DNA of 64,000 nt from Girardinichthys multiradiatus (Eukaryota > Chordata > Actinopteri > Cyprinodontiformes > Goodeidae). The stretch's first letter is position 1; the number at the start of each line of letters is the position of its first letter. Below are positions 33,201 to 48,200 of the stretch, piece after piece. The notes beneath the pieces were generated by a model. It did no database searches and was not told the origin of the DNA. It was given only the letters and a program-made list of their open reading frames with translations. A program made the position numbers and the translations under genes. The stretch lies in contig NC_061818.1 in NCBI RefSeq assembly GCF_021462225.1, positions 21,711,978-21,775,977 on the forward strand. The letters run 5' to 3'.

Positions 33201-36200
33201 GATCTATCTCATAAAATCTGGTGGTTTTTAAACGCATTATTAAAAAAATAATCTGATTACTTTAATTAGGGGTTAATTAGGGCTAATTGCAATTATTAGG
33301 ATTTTTAGCAAAAGGCAATATTTGACAAAATAAGCAAAGTTTTTCCATTCAAACCAATTATGATGATGACCGAACCAATTAATAACATATGCGGTTTGTA
33401 CTATGATAATGCACAGCAATTTATATCTTTACTTAATGGAAACTGCAATGTTGTGGCTATGTTTTCACACTGTGATTCCTCCACCCATACAGATCCAGAT
33501 GCAGTTATGTTTAAAATGCCTTTTTTGCTCCTTCACACTTTAAAAAGTCACGCAACCATGTTGGGGGAAAAATATCAATATTTTTTAAAACTGGGTTTCC
33601 ATCATGTAGTTTCTGTATTTTACAATCAATTCTGGACAGTGTCGCTGCATCTCTGTTTACATTCAACAGTGTGATTACATAGTTTTTTTTTCTGTAATTC
33701 ATTAATCAAAATTAACAGATCTAAGTCAATGCCCCAAAGAAATCTGAATAAAAACATTAAATGCAAATCTTGTGACATGACAACAAGTGGGAACAAATGT
33801 ACTGCATGTTTGGGTTTTACACGCTAGTTTACAGATTGTATTTTAAAACATCTTTTCTGGGAACATACAGAGAATGAACTGTTGCATGGCTCTACGATTT
33901 AGTAATATAACTTACAAACAAACAGTTTGAGGAAACATCAACACAAAATACGGCAAATACTCAGCTGCAGGCAGCTGCAGGCAGCTGCATGCAGCACACA
34001 TTAGTGAAGCAGCAAATAGAAATCTGTTCTCTTTCCTGTTGTTGAACCAGACCTATTTGTGTAAAATAGAAAGAACTAGAGCTGTATTACTGCAAGCACA
34101 ACGAAGAGATGTTTTACCTTCAGGGAAGAACCAATCAGCATGTTGGATGATGGGTTCTATGATGGCCACAACATGGACAGACGTAGCTGCTGCCATCTCT
34201 GCCAGCGTCCTGCGTTTTACCATAGCAGCAAAATAAAACAAGTACATCAAGCAAGCCATTAGTTTATGTACTTTAGAATTGAGAGAACTACAACAAAGAA
34301 AGTGTCTTTTACCCCTCTGTTTTTGCCCAGAGCAGGTTAGGCCCCAGGACGATAGCGATGTTGCTAGGAGTCATTTTATTGACCTCACTTTCCTGAGCCA
34401 GTTTAGCCAGGAACTTCACCAGATACCTGCAAAACAAACCATTAACCTAATAAGTATAAGAAACAGTGTTGCTTTTACAATCTAGTTTATAAACTGATAA
34501 ATATGAGACTTACAAGTCCCTAGTGTTGGCTGTAATTGAATAAAACATTTATTAGAGTTACCATCAAACTACACTATGACCTCATATCTACAATGAATTA
34601 GGTCCTCCAGTATCCTTCACCATGTTTTACCAGAAGCAACAGATACTGCTTCTAAAAATGCATTTTAAATCTACATTTTCCACAGCATACAGGCTTGAAT
34701 TCTACTACATTTTTAAAGAAAAACAAGCTCTAAATTTGAAGCAATGTTAATGTAATTTCCAAATTTATTTTTTCAGGGTTCTTCCAACTAAGTGAAACAT
34801 TTCTGAGGGTGATCATACTTAAAGTTAGCTTTGTGAGCCCTTGGCAAATGGTCACATGCCACCCAAAGGGCTTGGAGCCTCGAGGCGGTGTCAGATATGC
34901 TAAAAACACACAGAAAACAGTTGGAAACATGCAACATGTATTTTGCAGGATAACAAAAGTTGCATCTGTGTTTGTGTGTGTATGCTTTATTACTTGGAGG
35001 CCTGTATCCACTCATCGTACAGGCTAAATGTCATTAGAGGCTCAGGTAGTTCCCTGAGGTAGGACTTCAGGGCTCCTGTAAAAAGCACAAAACTACTATA
35101 AGAAATTTTAAAAAACAGTATCAGCAGCTTTTACTTTTCATTAAACTGCAGCGGAGGTTGTACCAGCGACTGCGTGTGGGTCTGAGTAGAACTCCTCGAG
35201 CTGTGAGGTGGAACAGTCCAGAGCTGCTTTCAACTTTTTAAGCTTTGAAGCTCCGGCAGCAATCCGGAAAAGTCCCTGGGAGGAACATGAGTAGGAAAAA
35301 AAACAGCACTGATGAGTATCTGCACCCAGCTCTGGGTTTCACCTTAACAAATCAAGAAGCTAGAGCAGGGCTAGGAACAGGAAAGAAGTAGATATCTGCC
35401 AGAAACAAGAGAGGAACTGTTCTGTCTCTGTCTGTCTGAGCACCAGACAGACACAGCACAATAGTTTGGTTTCACTTCATAAAAAAGGCTTTAAATCACA
35501 CTCTACAGGGAGTTCAGCAGTACTGTTACATTTTAAGTGTGCAACAGCAGAGAGGCTAATGGATAACAGATGTCCACACATACACTGGTTTTATCCCTGC
35601 AGAACCAAGACTAGCTGACCAAAACCCGGCAACAGACGTTTCCAGACTGTAGATGACGTCATTCCCAGATCTTCTTCCAGCTCGAAACGGGGATTTCATA
35701 GCCACAAATATATGTCCAAATTGTGGTTAATAACAAATCGACTTTGCCCCCAATTTAGCGTTATTATTTATTTCTTCTTTTTTTATGAACTGCCTTCCCT
35801 TCATCTTCACCTCTTCCCTCATGCCGGTCTCCAGCAGCATCATAACGCAGGCCTCTAGGGGCAGAGCAATCTCTCGGTTGCTCTTCTTCAGGTGCTCCTC
35901 CAGCGCCGTGCCGAACGCGGGCTTCTCCATCCATGAATCTACGTGAATGAAAAACGTTTCCATTTCAGAAGCAATCAAACTATAAACAGTGGTTTCTTTA
36001 TGTGGCTTTTAGTCAGATTATTAAGCAAATTAGGTTGCATTTTTGGCTGCGTTTATATAGTCTCACATTAGCATGATGTTAAGTTTCTAAGACGTAGCTA
36101 TACTGTAGAAAAACACTATAAACTAGGGCTTGCGCCTATCTCCAGTGGTCATTGGGCAAGAGGCAAGGTACACGTCAATCAATTATGAATTGAGCTCAAC

Positions 36201-39200
36201 TAACTTTACTGACATGACTGGATACAAAAAGGGTATAGTCTGCCTCCCCAAGTGTTTAATAATTGTCTTATCCAGTAGTCCAACTGATAACTGACAGCCC
36301 GATTTATGATTTTAGTGGTTTTATTTGTGTTTGTCAGTTAGATCTCTCTCCTATTCTGTTTTTCTTCAGAGGAAATGAAACTCTCATGATTTCACACAAA
36401 GAGCCACTTAGCATCAATCTGACATTCTGAAGTAATCTATCTCACTGATGTGCTTCTACTGAGCTGACTAAAGAGCAATTGGACCATGTCGATGCTACTG
36501 CCCAATAAAGCAACCATTCATAGATTCAGATTTTTGTTATGCTGTAATTGTGCAGATGTCCTCACCTTGCTGTGTTTGGATGGTGGGAAGAGCTGCTTCC
36601 AGCACTACCAGAGACTTCTTGTGATAGTCTGCTTGGGCCTCTAATAACTGCAACAAACACAAAACTCTATCATCCATGAATCATCCATCTGGATTCTAGT
36701 CTAAACTATTCAACTTTGATGCACCCACCATGACATAATAGCGTGCGTATTCTCCCTCCCTCGAGGCAAAGTGGTACAGGTCTGCAGAGAGCTGGTCCTG
36801 CAGGATGAATGAACATTTATTATTCATACACAGCAAACGTGACGGCATCTTTAACCTTTGTTCCGTGCACGAACCGTAAACTACTCATTATGACACTGAT
36901 GAACCCCAGATGACAAAGCTTTGACCTTTAATTATACTGTGTCATTAATAACAGGCCTGGGAGGATTGTCCTGAGCCGTTCCTGTTACAAGACCTCCTTT
37001 GTTCAGCCGGTTCATTAACCCAAAGAATGTACACCTACTAGCTCAGACGAGTCTCCACTAAAATCTATATACAGCAGATTACTCCACTGTTACTGATTGT
37101 TACCTTGCATATTTCTACTTTATTGAGAGCTTCGTCCATCTCATCTTTGAGTGAGTCTAATTTAGCTGCCATGGCCTGGTTGTTGGACTTTGTTGCCTGA
37201 TACCACCTGAAGGACACAACACATATCAGACATTACAACATGTAGCTGAAAACAGATATTTATACACAACCTTTTTTTTTCCTCATTATCTGATATTAAA
37301 TCAAACTAAACCTTTCTTGTTTTAGATAAATAGGAATTATTGAAAATCTTTGTTTAAACTTTGTTCAAATCAGCAAACACTCTGATTTAAGGCAACACCC
37401 AAAACACACTGCTTCATTCTATGACATCATATAAAAATAATCTACAGCTTATATAAAAATAAATCAGCCAAGGTTTTAAAAAGAGAATTTTGGACCTCCA
37501 CAAGCCTGGTTCATATTCGGATACATACATCTGTATACAGCTCTGGAAGGAGACGGGTTCTGTGCCCCAAAGGTGAACATATCTTGGTACAAAATGTGTG
37601 AATCGACCCCAGGATAAAAGTTAAAGATCTTAAAAATACTGGCTGAAGGTGGTAGGAGAGTCATGAAGTCATATACCAGCATGGGCTGAAGGACCACTCA
37701 GAGAAAAAGAAGCCATTACTCCAAAAGCAACATAAAATGTCCAAAAATGCACACAGGGACAAAGAGCTAAATTTGTAAAGACATGTCCCATGCTCGGATG
37801 AAACTGACAACAATTTCTAGCCATAATGACCACTTTTATATTTGGAGGACAACCAAAGAAGACTATAAGCCTAAGAACACCATCCCAACTGTGTGGTACA
37901 GTGGTAGCATTACCATGTGGGTAGTTGTTCTGCAGGAGGGACTGGTACACTTCATAAAAATGATCGCGTCATGAGGAAAAAAACGTTATGTTGAGATATT
38001 TTAGCGGTATGTGAAGAAGTCATTCAGGAAATTCAAAACGGAAAGTGAGCCTAAGTATACCACTACAGTAGATACGAAGTGGCGTAAGGACAACAAAGTC
38101 ATTGTTTTAGAGTGGCCATCACAAAGCCCAGTCTCATAGAAAAATGGAGGGCAGAGCTAAAAATAATTTTTTGTGTGCAAAAATGTCTGATTTAACATCA
38201 GAGTGGGAAAAAAAAGGTTATATGTCCTTGGTTTCAGCTGTTTTCATCCCAAATGAGCCTTTTAAATCGAAAAGATGCCAAGAAACCAACCCACATGCTC
38301 AGCTGAACATTTTAAAACTAATAAGGCTTCATAAATTCTGGATTAATTATAGGCATCATGCTGCAACTGCACCTCGTCTTCGCCGAGTCATAGTCCAGGA
38401 CTAGTCTGGCAAGTTGCTTCCTCTGTTTCAGTATATTAGGAATCTCCACCTGTGAGAAAAACATTCAGGAATCAAGTGAAAGGCATGAGATGCCATGCAG
38501 CATGGCACTGAGAACAACTTTCCTGCAAGTCTGTGAATTACACACCCAATTTAATGCTAATGTTTACAGAACAACGGTTACAGAGCAGCTGCATGTCAGA
38601 TCCTGAGTATTTTGTGAGGCATATAATGAGTTATAATGTCTGCTTTTTTTTTTATACCTCTGCCAGCTGGTTAAGAGGATCCATAATATCTTTTTCGATC
38701 TGCAGTTCATGCTGCATAAGTTCGGTGGCTAACTGGTTTTCTGTCTCTCCACACACCTCCAACATCTTGCTGCAACACACACAAAAATATGCAAATTTGA
38801 CCGTTTTCACAATTATTCACACAGTTTCTGGCAGAGTCAACTAAAGCATTTCTTTAAGTCATTCAAATAGTTATAGTACAGGTTAATGTTGCTATTATAC
38901 AGTGCCTTAAAAAAGTATTCATATCCAATGAACCTCTTCTCATTTTGTCTAGAAGCCCCAGAGTATTTCATTAGTACGTTATGGGATAGACCAGCATAAA
39001 AATAGTGCATACATGTAACGTGGAAGGAAAAGGATACATGCATTCAAAATTCTTTTTACAAATAGAAGAGTAGAAGAGTGTGGTGCACAATTTTGCTGAG
39101 CACCCCTAAGTCAGAACTTTGCCGAACTACCTTTTGCTGCTGCTACAGCTGTAAGTTAGTTGTAGTTTCTCTCTACCAGTCTTAGTCCATTCTTCTTTAC

Positions 39201-42200
39201 AAAGGGGCTCAAGCTCATTGAGATTAGATTGAGTGCATCAGTGAACATCACTTTTCGAGTGCTGCTACAAATTCTCAATTTGATTGAGATCTGCAATTTG
39301 ACTGCTGGTGCATTCCCACCATATTAGGCTGCCACCTCCATGTTTTATCACGACAGATAAGATTCTCCCGCCTGGGCTGTAGATGTCTCAAGCTCCTCTA
39401 AAGTTACCATGGGCCTCTTCGCTGTCTCTCTGTATTCTCAATATAGTCTTTTAACTGTGCTTTAGACTTCTCCGCAACTTTTCCTGTGACCTTCCTGCTA
39501 TGTCCCCTGGTGTTTATGAAGCACTTTCTTCACAAATGTTCTCTGAGGGACTTTCACAGAAAAGCATAAAGGGTATGAATATATAAAATCTCAATAGAAT
39601 ACATTCTAGTTTAAGGTTGAAACTTTTTCAAGACACTGTAAATCTCCGAATTTGTCATTTCTTACCCAATCAGACTCTCATCCCCCAGCTGAAGACCACC
39701 CTCCTGCATGGTCTGGGACAACCCCGTCAGCGGCAGCTTTTTCTGCAGCAGGGCATGAAAAAATGTTAGGCCTATATAGAAGAAAATGGCTTGAAGTTGA
39801 CTTGTAACTGCAGAAAATGCTAAACAACATCCTGTTTGGATAATTTAAGTAACAAGTATAGCAAAGAAACAGAAGAGAAGTGATTCCTGCACTAAGCCTA
39901 GCTGCTCTACAGGGATTGTAACAGTGGCAGGAGGCCCTTTTTCATATCTATGTGTTACATAAGAAGAGAAGCAATGTGTTCTCTGCACTAGATACCATTA
40001 CTGTAATCATAAAAGGTGTGTCTGGACATGGCAGCCATGTGGCACAGAAGCACCAGTAATAACTTACAGTGAAACATTGAATGTTTATAACATGACCTGA
40101 TGGTACAGTTGTGTTTAGTTTAAAGTTCAGCTCAAATAAAAGAGCAAAGGCTAACGGTGATAGAACATTCTTCTTACTTGTCTTTTCTCTGTGTCGGTGC
40201 CTAGTTGACCCTGCAGACAAGACACCAGCCTCTTGTGCATGTTGTGTGACACCAACCGCACCATCTCAATCCGCTTCTCGATCTGCGTGCACATACACGA
40301 GAAAAAAAACAACCTTTTGACAACCAAAGAAAGAAAACAGTAGGAAAACATCAGTACACTGGTTCAAACCAGGCTGTAGGAAACATAAACCTTCAATCTT
40401 CCTGTTCAACAGATACAACCCAGGTGAGGGCTACAAATCAAAATAGAGGCAGAATAAGCACACATTCATCTTTAAAATTCTCCATCCTGTCTTCATTATG
40501 GGGACGTCATGGAGGATATGATCTGTGTCCTGCAGCAGACCAACGGGCGTCAAGAGGGAACGCAGAGTGATGAGTGCTCCTCAATGAGGGCAGGCAAAGC
40601 TTTGTGACAGAAGGTATGAGAAACAATGGAGAAGAATACATCAATCATATTGACTACAAAGCTGCAAGACAGGTTATCAACCTGGAGGAGGTATTATATT
40701 ATCTGCTGTTCTACATGCCTTAACCCTGTAACAATACAGTTTACAATGTGATGGCCCTCTTTCTACAGTGAATCATTGTTGGACAACTTAAAGCTACTAA
40801 TCAGATTTAAACCTAAACTAACTTTAGATGCTGTATGTTACCAACACAACTTAATGTCACATTCAGGTTTTCTTTTTTGTTTTGATGTTTTGTTCCAATT
40901 CATTATGTAATCAAGACAAAATCTACCCTCCCAATAACAAGTCTCCAGGCTCACCTGCCTCTAATGACATCACACAAGGTAAGAGACAATTGATTGGAGT
41001 TCTTTTGAGTAATTAGCTGTGTTTTTTATTTCTTGTTTTTACACTTTAACCATCTGTTTTTAATGAAATTTCTCATTCAAAGGGTGTTTACATTAAGGCT
41101 ATGAATATATAGTCATCGCAATAACAGTGTGTGCAATATTCATTTCACAAAGTACTCTCTGGAGTGCAAATACTTTTAGGGTAATATATTACAAGTGTTC
41201 TGAACATGCATTTTACTGGCTAATATTTAGCCAGTTAGTCTCACGGCAGCAGATGGTCACACCGGGCGAAGAGGATGTTGCCTATAAAGCTATAGGTCGC
41301 ATATTGTAGGGAGCACAGATAAGAAAGGGAGAAAAGAAGAAAATAGGCATATATAGCAGCTAATATCATCTTTGCAATGTTTAGCAATATTAGCACCATC
41401 TTAAGATTTTCTTACATTGTGCTGCACTAGTTTACATGTGCAGGTGCAGATAGCATTTGAGTCGCATGTAAGGACACTGTACGAATTTCAGGATAACTTG
41501 ACAACGATAAAACATAAGGAAGCAAATTGTGAAGAGAAGCAGGGCAGAATAGAACTGAACCTGAATGGTCAAGGCAGGGTTCCTTCACGTTTTTTATTTT
41601 TATACATTTTTCACAAAAAGCAGTTTTTGATTACCTGTGTCTCATGATCATACACTCAACTAGTTTCCTTTGGAAAATAGTCAGCAGTGATGTATACAAT
41701 GCAAAATCAGTCAGATGAAGAATGAAACAACAATATGGTTAGTTGACCAAGAAAATTAGCCATGTTGGTAAAATCATTATTACAATTCTTCCTCTTGAGG
41801 TCTTGACAAGCTAATTTTTGCATTGAACCACAAATGGCTGCCTGCCAGTTAAGTATGATCTTCTTCTTCCTTTCTCGGCGTAAACATCCAGCTGCGCCAC
41901 CAGATCTGAGCCTATTTGCTGTCAGATCTCAACTTCTTCCTACACTTTTATCCGCTCTTATAAGTTGCTCCCTCTTAGAGCGGGCAATAGACAGCATTGG
42001 TGTTCCTGAATGGGCACGACACACATGCAAATAAATGCATAAGATCACTAGTTTTTACCAGCCTAAAGATAAACTAAAAGAGCATCAGCATTTACGGATG
42101 GTGCTTTTTGTTACCCATGTTTGGATCTGATTAAAGTTAGTTTTAAAATAAGTCTTATTTTGAAGGTACAGTAAATATGATAACTAAAGGTTAAAATGGC

Positions 42201-45200
42201 TTCTGATCTAAAAGAAACGAAAGAGGTTTGAGAGTCTGCAGTGTGGGCGAGACGGCTGGGCTAGAAACACGTGGTGACCACAGTCTGTGTCTTTAGAACA
42301 AGCTCTTTCCAAGCATACAGCAAAAGGAACACAATAAAAACAAGAAAATCTAAACAACGTCAAGTAAAGAGGGACGTCTGGAAAATTCCAAGAAAAGAAG
42401 AAGCTCAGTGGGATCCTCAAAGATTTCTGGCTAACTTTTTTGGTCTCATCATGGCTTAATCCACTGGTTTTCCCATTCTCCCAAAGTAATACCTCTATTC
42501 TTGCTTAATTAGAGATTCTCAAACACACATCCTGATTAACTGTGGTTTAAAAGATGGAAGAGAGAAAAAAATGATAATATTCAAAGACAAGTCCACACAC
42601 ACTAAAAATGACTAAAGATGACTGCTTCCACACTGCTGCTACAGCACTGTACTTAGGTTCACAAAACTGCCAACTTTTTTGTTTTCTTTTTTTTCCAGGC
42701 AGCACTGAAAACTGAGCAGAGCGAGCTGCTGACCTCTGACCTACAACACCAGAATATATGGAATATTCAGGGTGTTACTCAGGAGCTGTGTGGATGGGTT
42801 TTCAGGCTCGGTTCCGCTTTGGTCGACTGAAAAGCAGCGTCACCGAACCAGCTGGAAGGTGACTAGATGGCTGGGCTGGTTGGCAGAGGAGCTAACTGCC
42901 AGATTATGCAGATAATTATGGACCAGAAGCAGGAATCATAACTAGAAACAGACCAGAGAGTCATATGAGCTCAGAGAAATTGTTGCTTTGGTTGGAAGTA
43001 GTGTGGAGTTTGAAAAAATACAGTGAAAGTGTTCCTAAAAGTCCACATTTAATTAAACAAAATGTTTAAGTGATTTCATGTGATTCTGAACATCAGAGTG
43101 CCAAAAAACAAAACAAGGAAAATAAGCACTTTTCCAATTTTGCCAATCTCTGGAAATGTATTTAGGTTAAACCAAACTTAATTTTGAATTATTGCAAAGC
43201 TGATATAAAGCTGATGGCAATGCCATCACACCAGTGTAAGTGAAAAATCAAAGCAGACAAGGCTGTTTTTCACAAAAAAGTTTATACACTGCTCAAAAAA
43301 ATAAAGGGAACACTTAAACAACACAATATAACTCCAAGTAGATCAAACTTCTGTGAAATCAAACTGTCCACTTAGGAAGCAACACTGATTGACAATCAAT
43401 TTCACATATTGTTGTGCAAATGGAAAAGACAACAGGGGGAAATCTTTGGTGATTAGCAAAACACACTCAATAAAGGAGTGGTTCTGCAGGTGGGGACCAC
43501 AAACCACTTCTCAGTACCTATGCTTTCTGGCTGATGTTTTGGTCACTTTTGAATGTTGGTGGTGCTTTCACACTCATGGTAGCATGAGACGGACTCTACA
43601 ACCCACACAAGTGGCTCAGGTAGTGTAGCTCATCCAGGATCAATGCGAGCTGTGGCAAGAAGGTTTGCTGTGTCTGTCAGCGTAGTGTCCAGAGCCTGGA
43701 GGCGCTACCAGGAGACAGGCCAGTACACCAGGAGACGTGGAGGAGGCCGTAGGAGGTCATCAACCCAGCAGCAGGACCACTACCTCCGCCTTTGTGCAAG
43801 GAGGAACAGGAGGAGCACTGCCAGAGCCCTGCAAAATGACCTCCAGCAGGCCACAAATGTGCATGTGTCTGCACAAACGGTTAGAAACCGACTCCATGAG
43901 GATGGTATGAGGGCCCGACGTCTACAAATGGGGATTGTGCTCACAGCCCAACACCGTGCAGGACGCTTGGCATTTGCCAGAGAACACCAGGATTGGCAAA
44001 TTCACCACTGGTGCCCTGTGGTCTTCACAGATGAAAGCAGGTTCACACTGAGCACATGTGACAGACGTGACAGAGTCTGGAGACACCGTGGAGAGCGATC
44101 TGCTGCCTGCAATCCTTCAGCATGACCGGTGTGGCAGTGGGTCAGTAATGGTGTGGGGTGGCATTTCTTTGGAGGGTCGCACGGCCCTCCATGTGCTCGC
44201 CAGAGGTAGCCTGACTGCCATTAGGTACCGAGATGAGATCCTCAGACCCCTTGTGAGACCATATGCTGGTGTGGTTGGCCCTGGGTTCCTCCTAATGCAG
44301 GACAATGCTAGACCTCATGTGGCTGGAGTGTGTCAGCAGTTCCTGCAAGATGAAGACACTGAAGCTATGGACTGGCCCGCCCGTTCCCCAGACCTGAATC
44401 CGATTGAGCACATCTGGGACATCATGTCTCGCTCCATCCACCAACATCACGTTGCACCACAGACTTTCCAGGAGTTGGCGGATGCTTTAGTCCAGGTCTG
44501 GGAGAAGATCCCTCAGGAGACCATCCACCGTCTCATCAGGAGCATGTCCAGGTGTTGTAGGGAGGTCATACAGACACATGGAGGCCACACACAATACTGA
44601 GCCTCATTTTGACTTGTTTTAAGGACATTACATCAAAGTTGGATCAGCCTGTAGTGTGTTTTTCCACTTTAATTTTGTGTGTGACTCCAAATCCAGGCCT
44701 CCATTGGTTAATAAATTTGATTTCCGTTGATGATTTTTGTGTGTTTTTGTTGTCAGCACATTCAACTTTGTACAGAACAAAGTATTCAATGAGAATATTT
44801 CATTCATTCAGATCTAGGATGTGTTATTTGAGTGTTCCCAAGTGGGATACACATAGAAAATGTCCAAAATCAGGCACCCTGGAGGCATCTTGATCAGATG
44901 CCAGAACCTCCTTCAATTACTCCTTTCAAGGAAGTGACTAACATCTCCCCTGAAGAATCACTGACCTCTGAAGAATCACCTTCTTATCGTGATAAAACAG
45001 TTTGAGTACTGCCTATGATCCATGAAGCTGTGTTGTCCTGCTGGAGTCTCCCATATCATACTACGCCCAGGTGAGGGCTCAAACTAAGAGCAGCTGGGTG
45101 ATCTCAATGAATGGAGGCCACAATATTAGGTGGAGCCCATCTGGACTAGGTAGGTGGCTCGCTATCTAGTGGTGGCCTAGTTAGCAAGGTCACGCACTAG

Positions 45201-48200
45201 TACCTGTTGGTGACCTTTGGCTCTTGGAGCTAGGCCCAGGCTAAAAAAAATGTTTTAAAATCAGGAAGGCCCCTCCATGCTGACTGTTGAGAGGCCCGGT
45301 CTTGTTGATTCTCAACATTAATTCTTGGTTTTTCATTTGACTGGAACTTTAAGTATCTGGTTCATACACAATGTTAAATCATAATAAAATTGAAAAAGAG
45401 GGGAATTTATCTGAAAATGTAACAAGCTCATTCTTTGGATGAAAGATTCCCTATTTTTTCTCAGACGGTATACCGCTCTCTCTTAAAATTCTGCTCACAC
45501 TTAAAGTCTTGCTTGCAAATATGCTGTGCTCATCCCCAAAATCTGTTTCTGCAGTCAGATGTGAGGTCTCTCCTGCTCCGCCTGTCAAAGGACCTCTGCT
45601 CGCAGGTAAAACTGCCTCTCAGCTCTGATCTCCAAGTTCACGAATCTCTGGAGAGAAATTTGAGGAACATCTCAAAGAAGGCAGTGATGTCAAAGTCATA
45701 ATGTCTTTCTATTGGCAGGAACTGTTACCATGCCACGATGTTGCTCCAAAAAAGGGCAAAGATAATTTGCAAGGAAAGAAAACACTTGAGAGTGCTGGTT
45801 TTATTCCTACATAAGTTAAACCTTTAAGTGTAGGACTCAAACAGGAGCAGAAGATATTTGCGTTAAATCTGAGCACAGAAACATAGTTTTGAGAGAGAGC
45901 AAAGTATACTTGTAGATTGATTTTAGTGTGAGAGCAAATTTTTAAGTGAGAGCAGTACAATATAAGAGTTAAAATAATTCTACAATAAAAATGCACACCC
46001 TAATATCTTGAAAGAAAAATGGCTCCACAAATTTAAAACATGAATACTCAGAGCTAGAAGTTAACCTACATACCATATGCCTATCAGTCGGCAACAGAAG
46101 GTTGTGTCAAGCGGAGGTTGGCACAAACAGCAGCTTACTTTATGTAATTTATGGGATGCTACTGTGAAGCGCCTCGGTTTGGTTTGTATAATTTAACAAA
46201 CACAAACAGCAGCAACTTTACAAACACATCAGTTTTATGCTAATAATAATAATCGCTAACATAAAAACTGATAATCTTGCTTTACCAGACAATCATTAGG
46301 CCTCGTCAGGTTTTAAATTCAAGCTATTGAGTGGTTATATATTTAGTGTGGAACAGATTAGAGTGAAAGTCACGTACCATCAAGGCTTTGAGTGCCGTTT
46401 CTATTTTCTATTATAAGAGACTAAACATACAATGAGAACAGGCCTACTATAGATTCAACAAAGAGCTGATGTGAAATACAGCAGGCTGTTACTAATCAAA
46501 GCCACTAGATTGATTGATAAACAGCAAACATGACCACCTCTATAACAGCAAGACTAGTGTTGGTTTGGAGCATACAGGTGTGTGTTTACACAATGCAAAG
46601 TTTTGAAAGACATCAGCAAAGACCTTAGAGAAGCAATTGCTGAGGTTTGAGATGAAAGAACCTCAAGACTTCTAGACCGATTGGATCAAGTAGGGATGCT
46701 GGGTCATATACACAGAGGGATGTCTGACGAAAACCTAACACCTACCATACCAAATCTGAAGCATCGTGGTGGTGGTGTGATGTTGCCGGCTGTTTTGCAG
46801 CTCCAGGACCAGAGTACATTGAGGTCGCTGAGTGGAGCAAACATGCAAACTATTCTCTAGACAAACATGAGGCCATATGTCCTACAGATCTGGATCTTCA
46901 ACAGGACAATCATGCAAATATACAACAGAATGGAAATAAAAACAGAACTATGGTGTTACAATGGTCCAGTCAAAGTCCAGACCACATGATTGAAATTATA
47001 TAGTAGGACCTTAAGAGAGCTGTGTATAAACAAAAGTCTTCAAATATAAATGACCTGAAGCAATTAAGTAAAAGAAAAAATGAGCCAAATTTCCTCTACA
47101 ACAGGTAGAGCAACAGATAAGGTCACACAGAAATGGACTACTACACATTTCTTGGAGTGTATCTTATCTCATGACTACAAATCTGCATTTTAAGAAAATT
47201 ATTTCTCTGTTTCGCTCCCACTTTTATTTAGTGTGACCTAACATTACATGTCAACTTACAGATCAAATGTGCGCTCTTCATTTTGCAACCATGAAAAAGG
47301 TTTGTGTATTTGTGCTGACTAGTGGAAAAGAAGAACTATACTGGACGTAGATGTTTGTGGTGTGAATTCACATGATCACTGCAAGCGGATGGGAAGTCAG
47401 AGCAGCACCCAACAAAACACTGAAGTTTTGTTTCTCTCACCGCCGGGCCTAATGCAATACCTGCCTGCCATATAACCACCAGATATGAGCATTGCATAGT
47501 ATATCTAAGGTATAGTGTATATCTAATCTTCACTTGTATTCAAATACTGAGTTGTGGAACCAGTTCTAACCTGATGCCCTTCACTCCAGGCAGAGGAGGG
47601 TACAATCCAGTCTGACAGCCTCCCAGAGCCTCCCAATGAGGCAGGACGAGTACAAACAAGATAAATGCATTAGCCAATGCAAAGCACGTCGGAAAATGCA
47701 GGAAAAGAGAGTACAATGACAGCATGGAAATAACAGAGCCAAATTTCACGTTGGACCATTTGTAGAAAGGGGGGGCAGGAACATGTGGGAAGTAGGTTAG
47801 GAAAAATGATCCCTTCTGGTCTCATGCTTGGAAGATGTGGGAAAAACATTTCCAGGTAGTGTGATTAAATCACAATGTTGATACTGATTCACTGCTTCAT
47901 GTGTCAGTAAACTGCAAACTTAACTCAGATCACAGCAGCTGTAATAACTGACTATTAGCAACGTGCTACTGAGTACAAAGTGCACACATCCCTGCTAAAG
48001 GTGCAGATTGTTGTGACAAACAACTGCATAAAAATGTTTTCCAACTGTAATGTGACATATACAGTGTACAACTTGACTAAAATACAAGCCATTAGAGAAG
48101 AAAATATAATAAAATAAATGGGATAGTTACCGCATAGATGATTTCAGCAGGTAAAAACTTACCCCTAGCAGATACAGTGAGTGGGTCCTCATTTCTAAAA

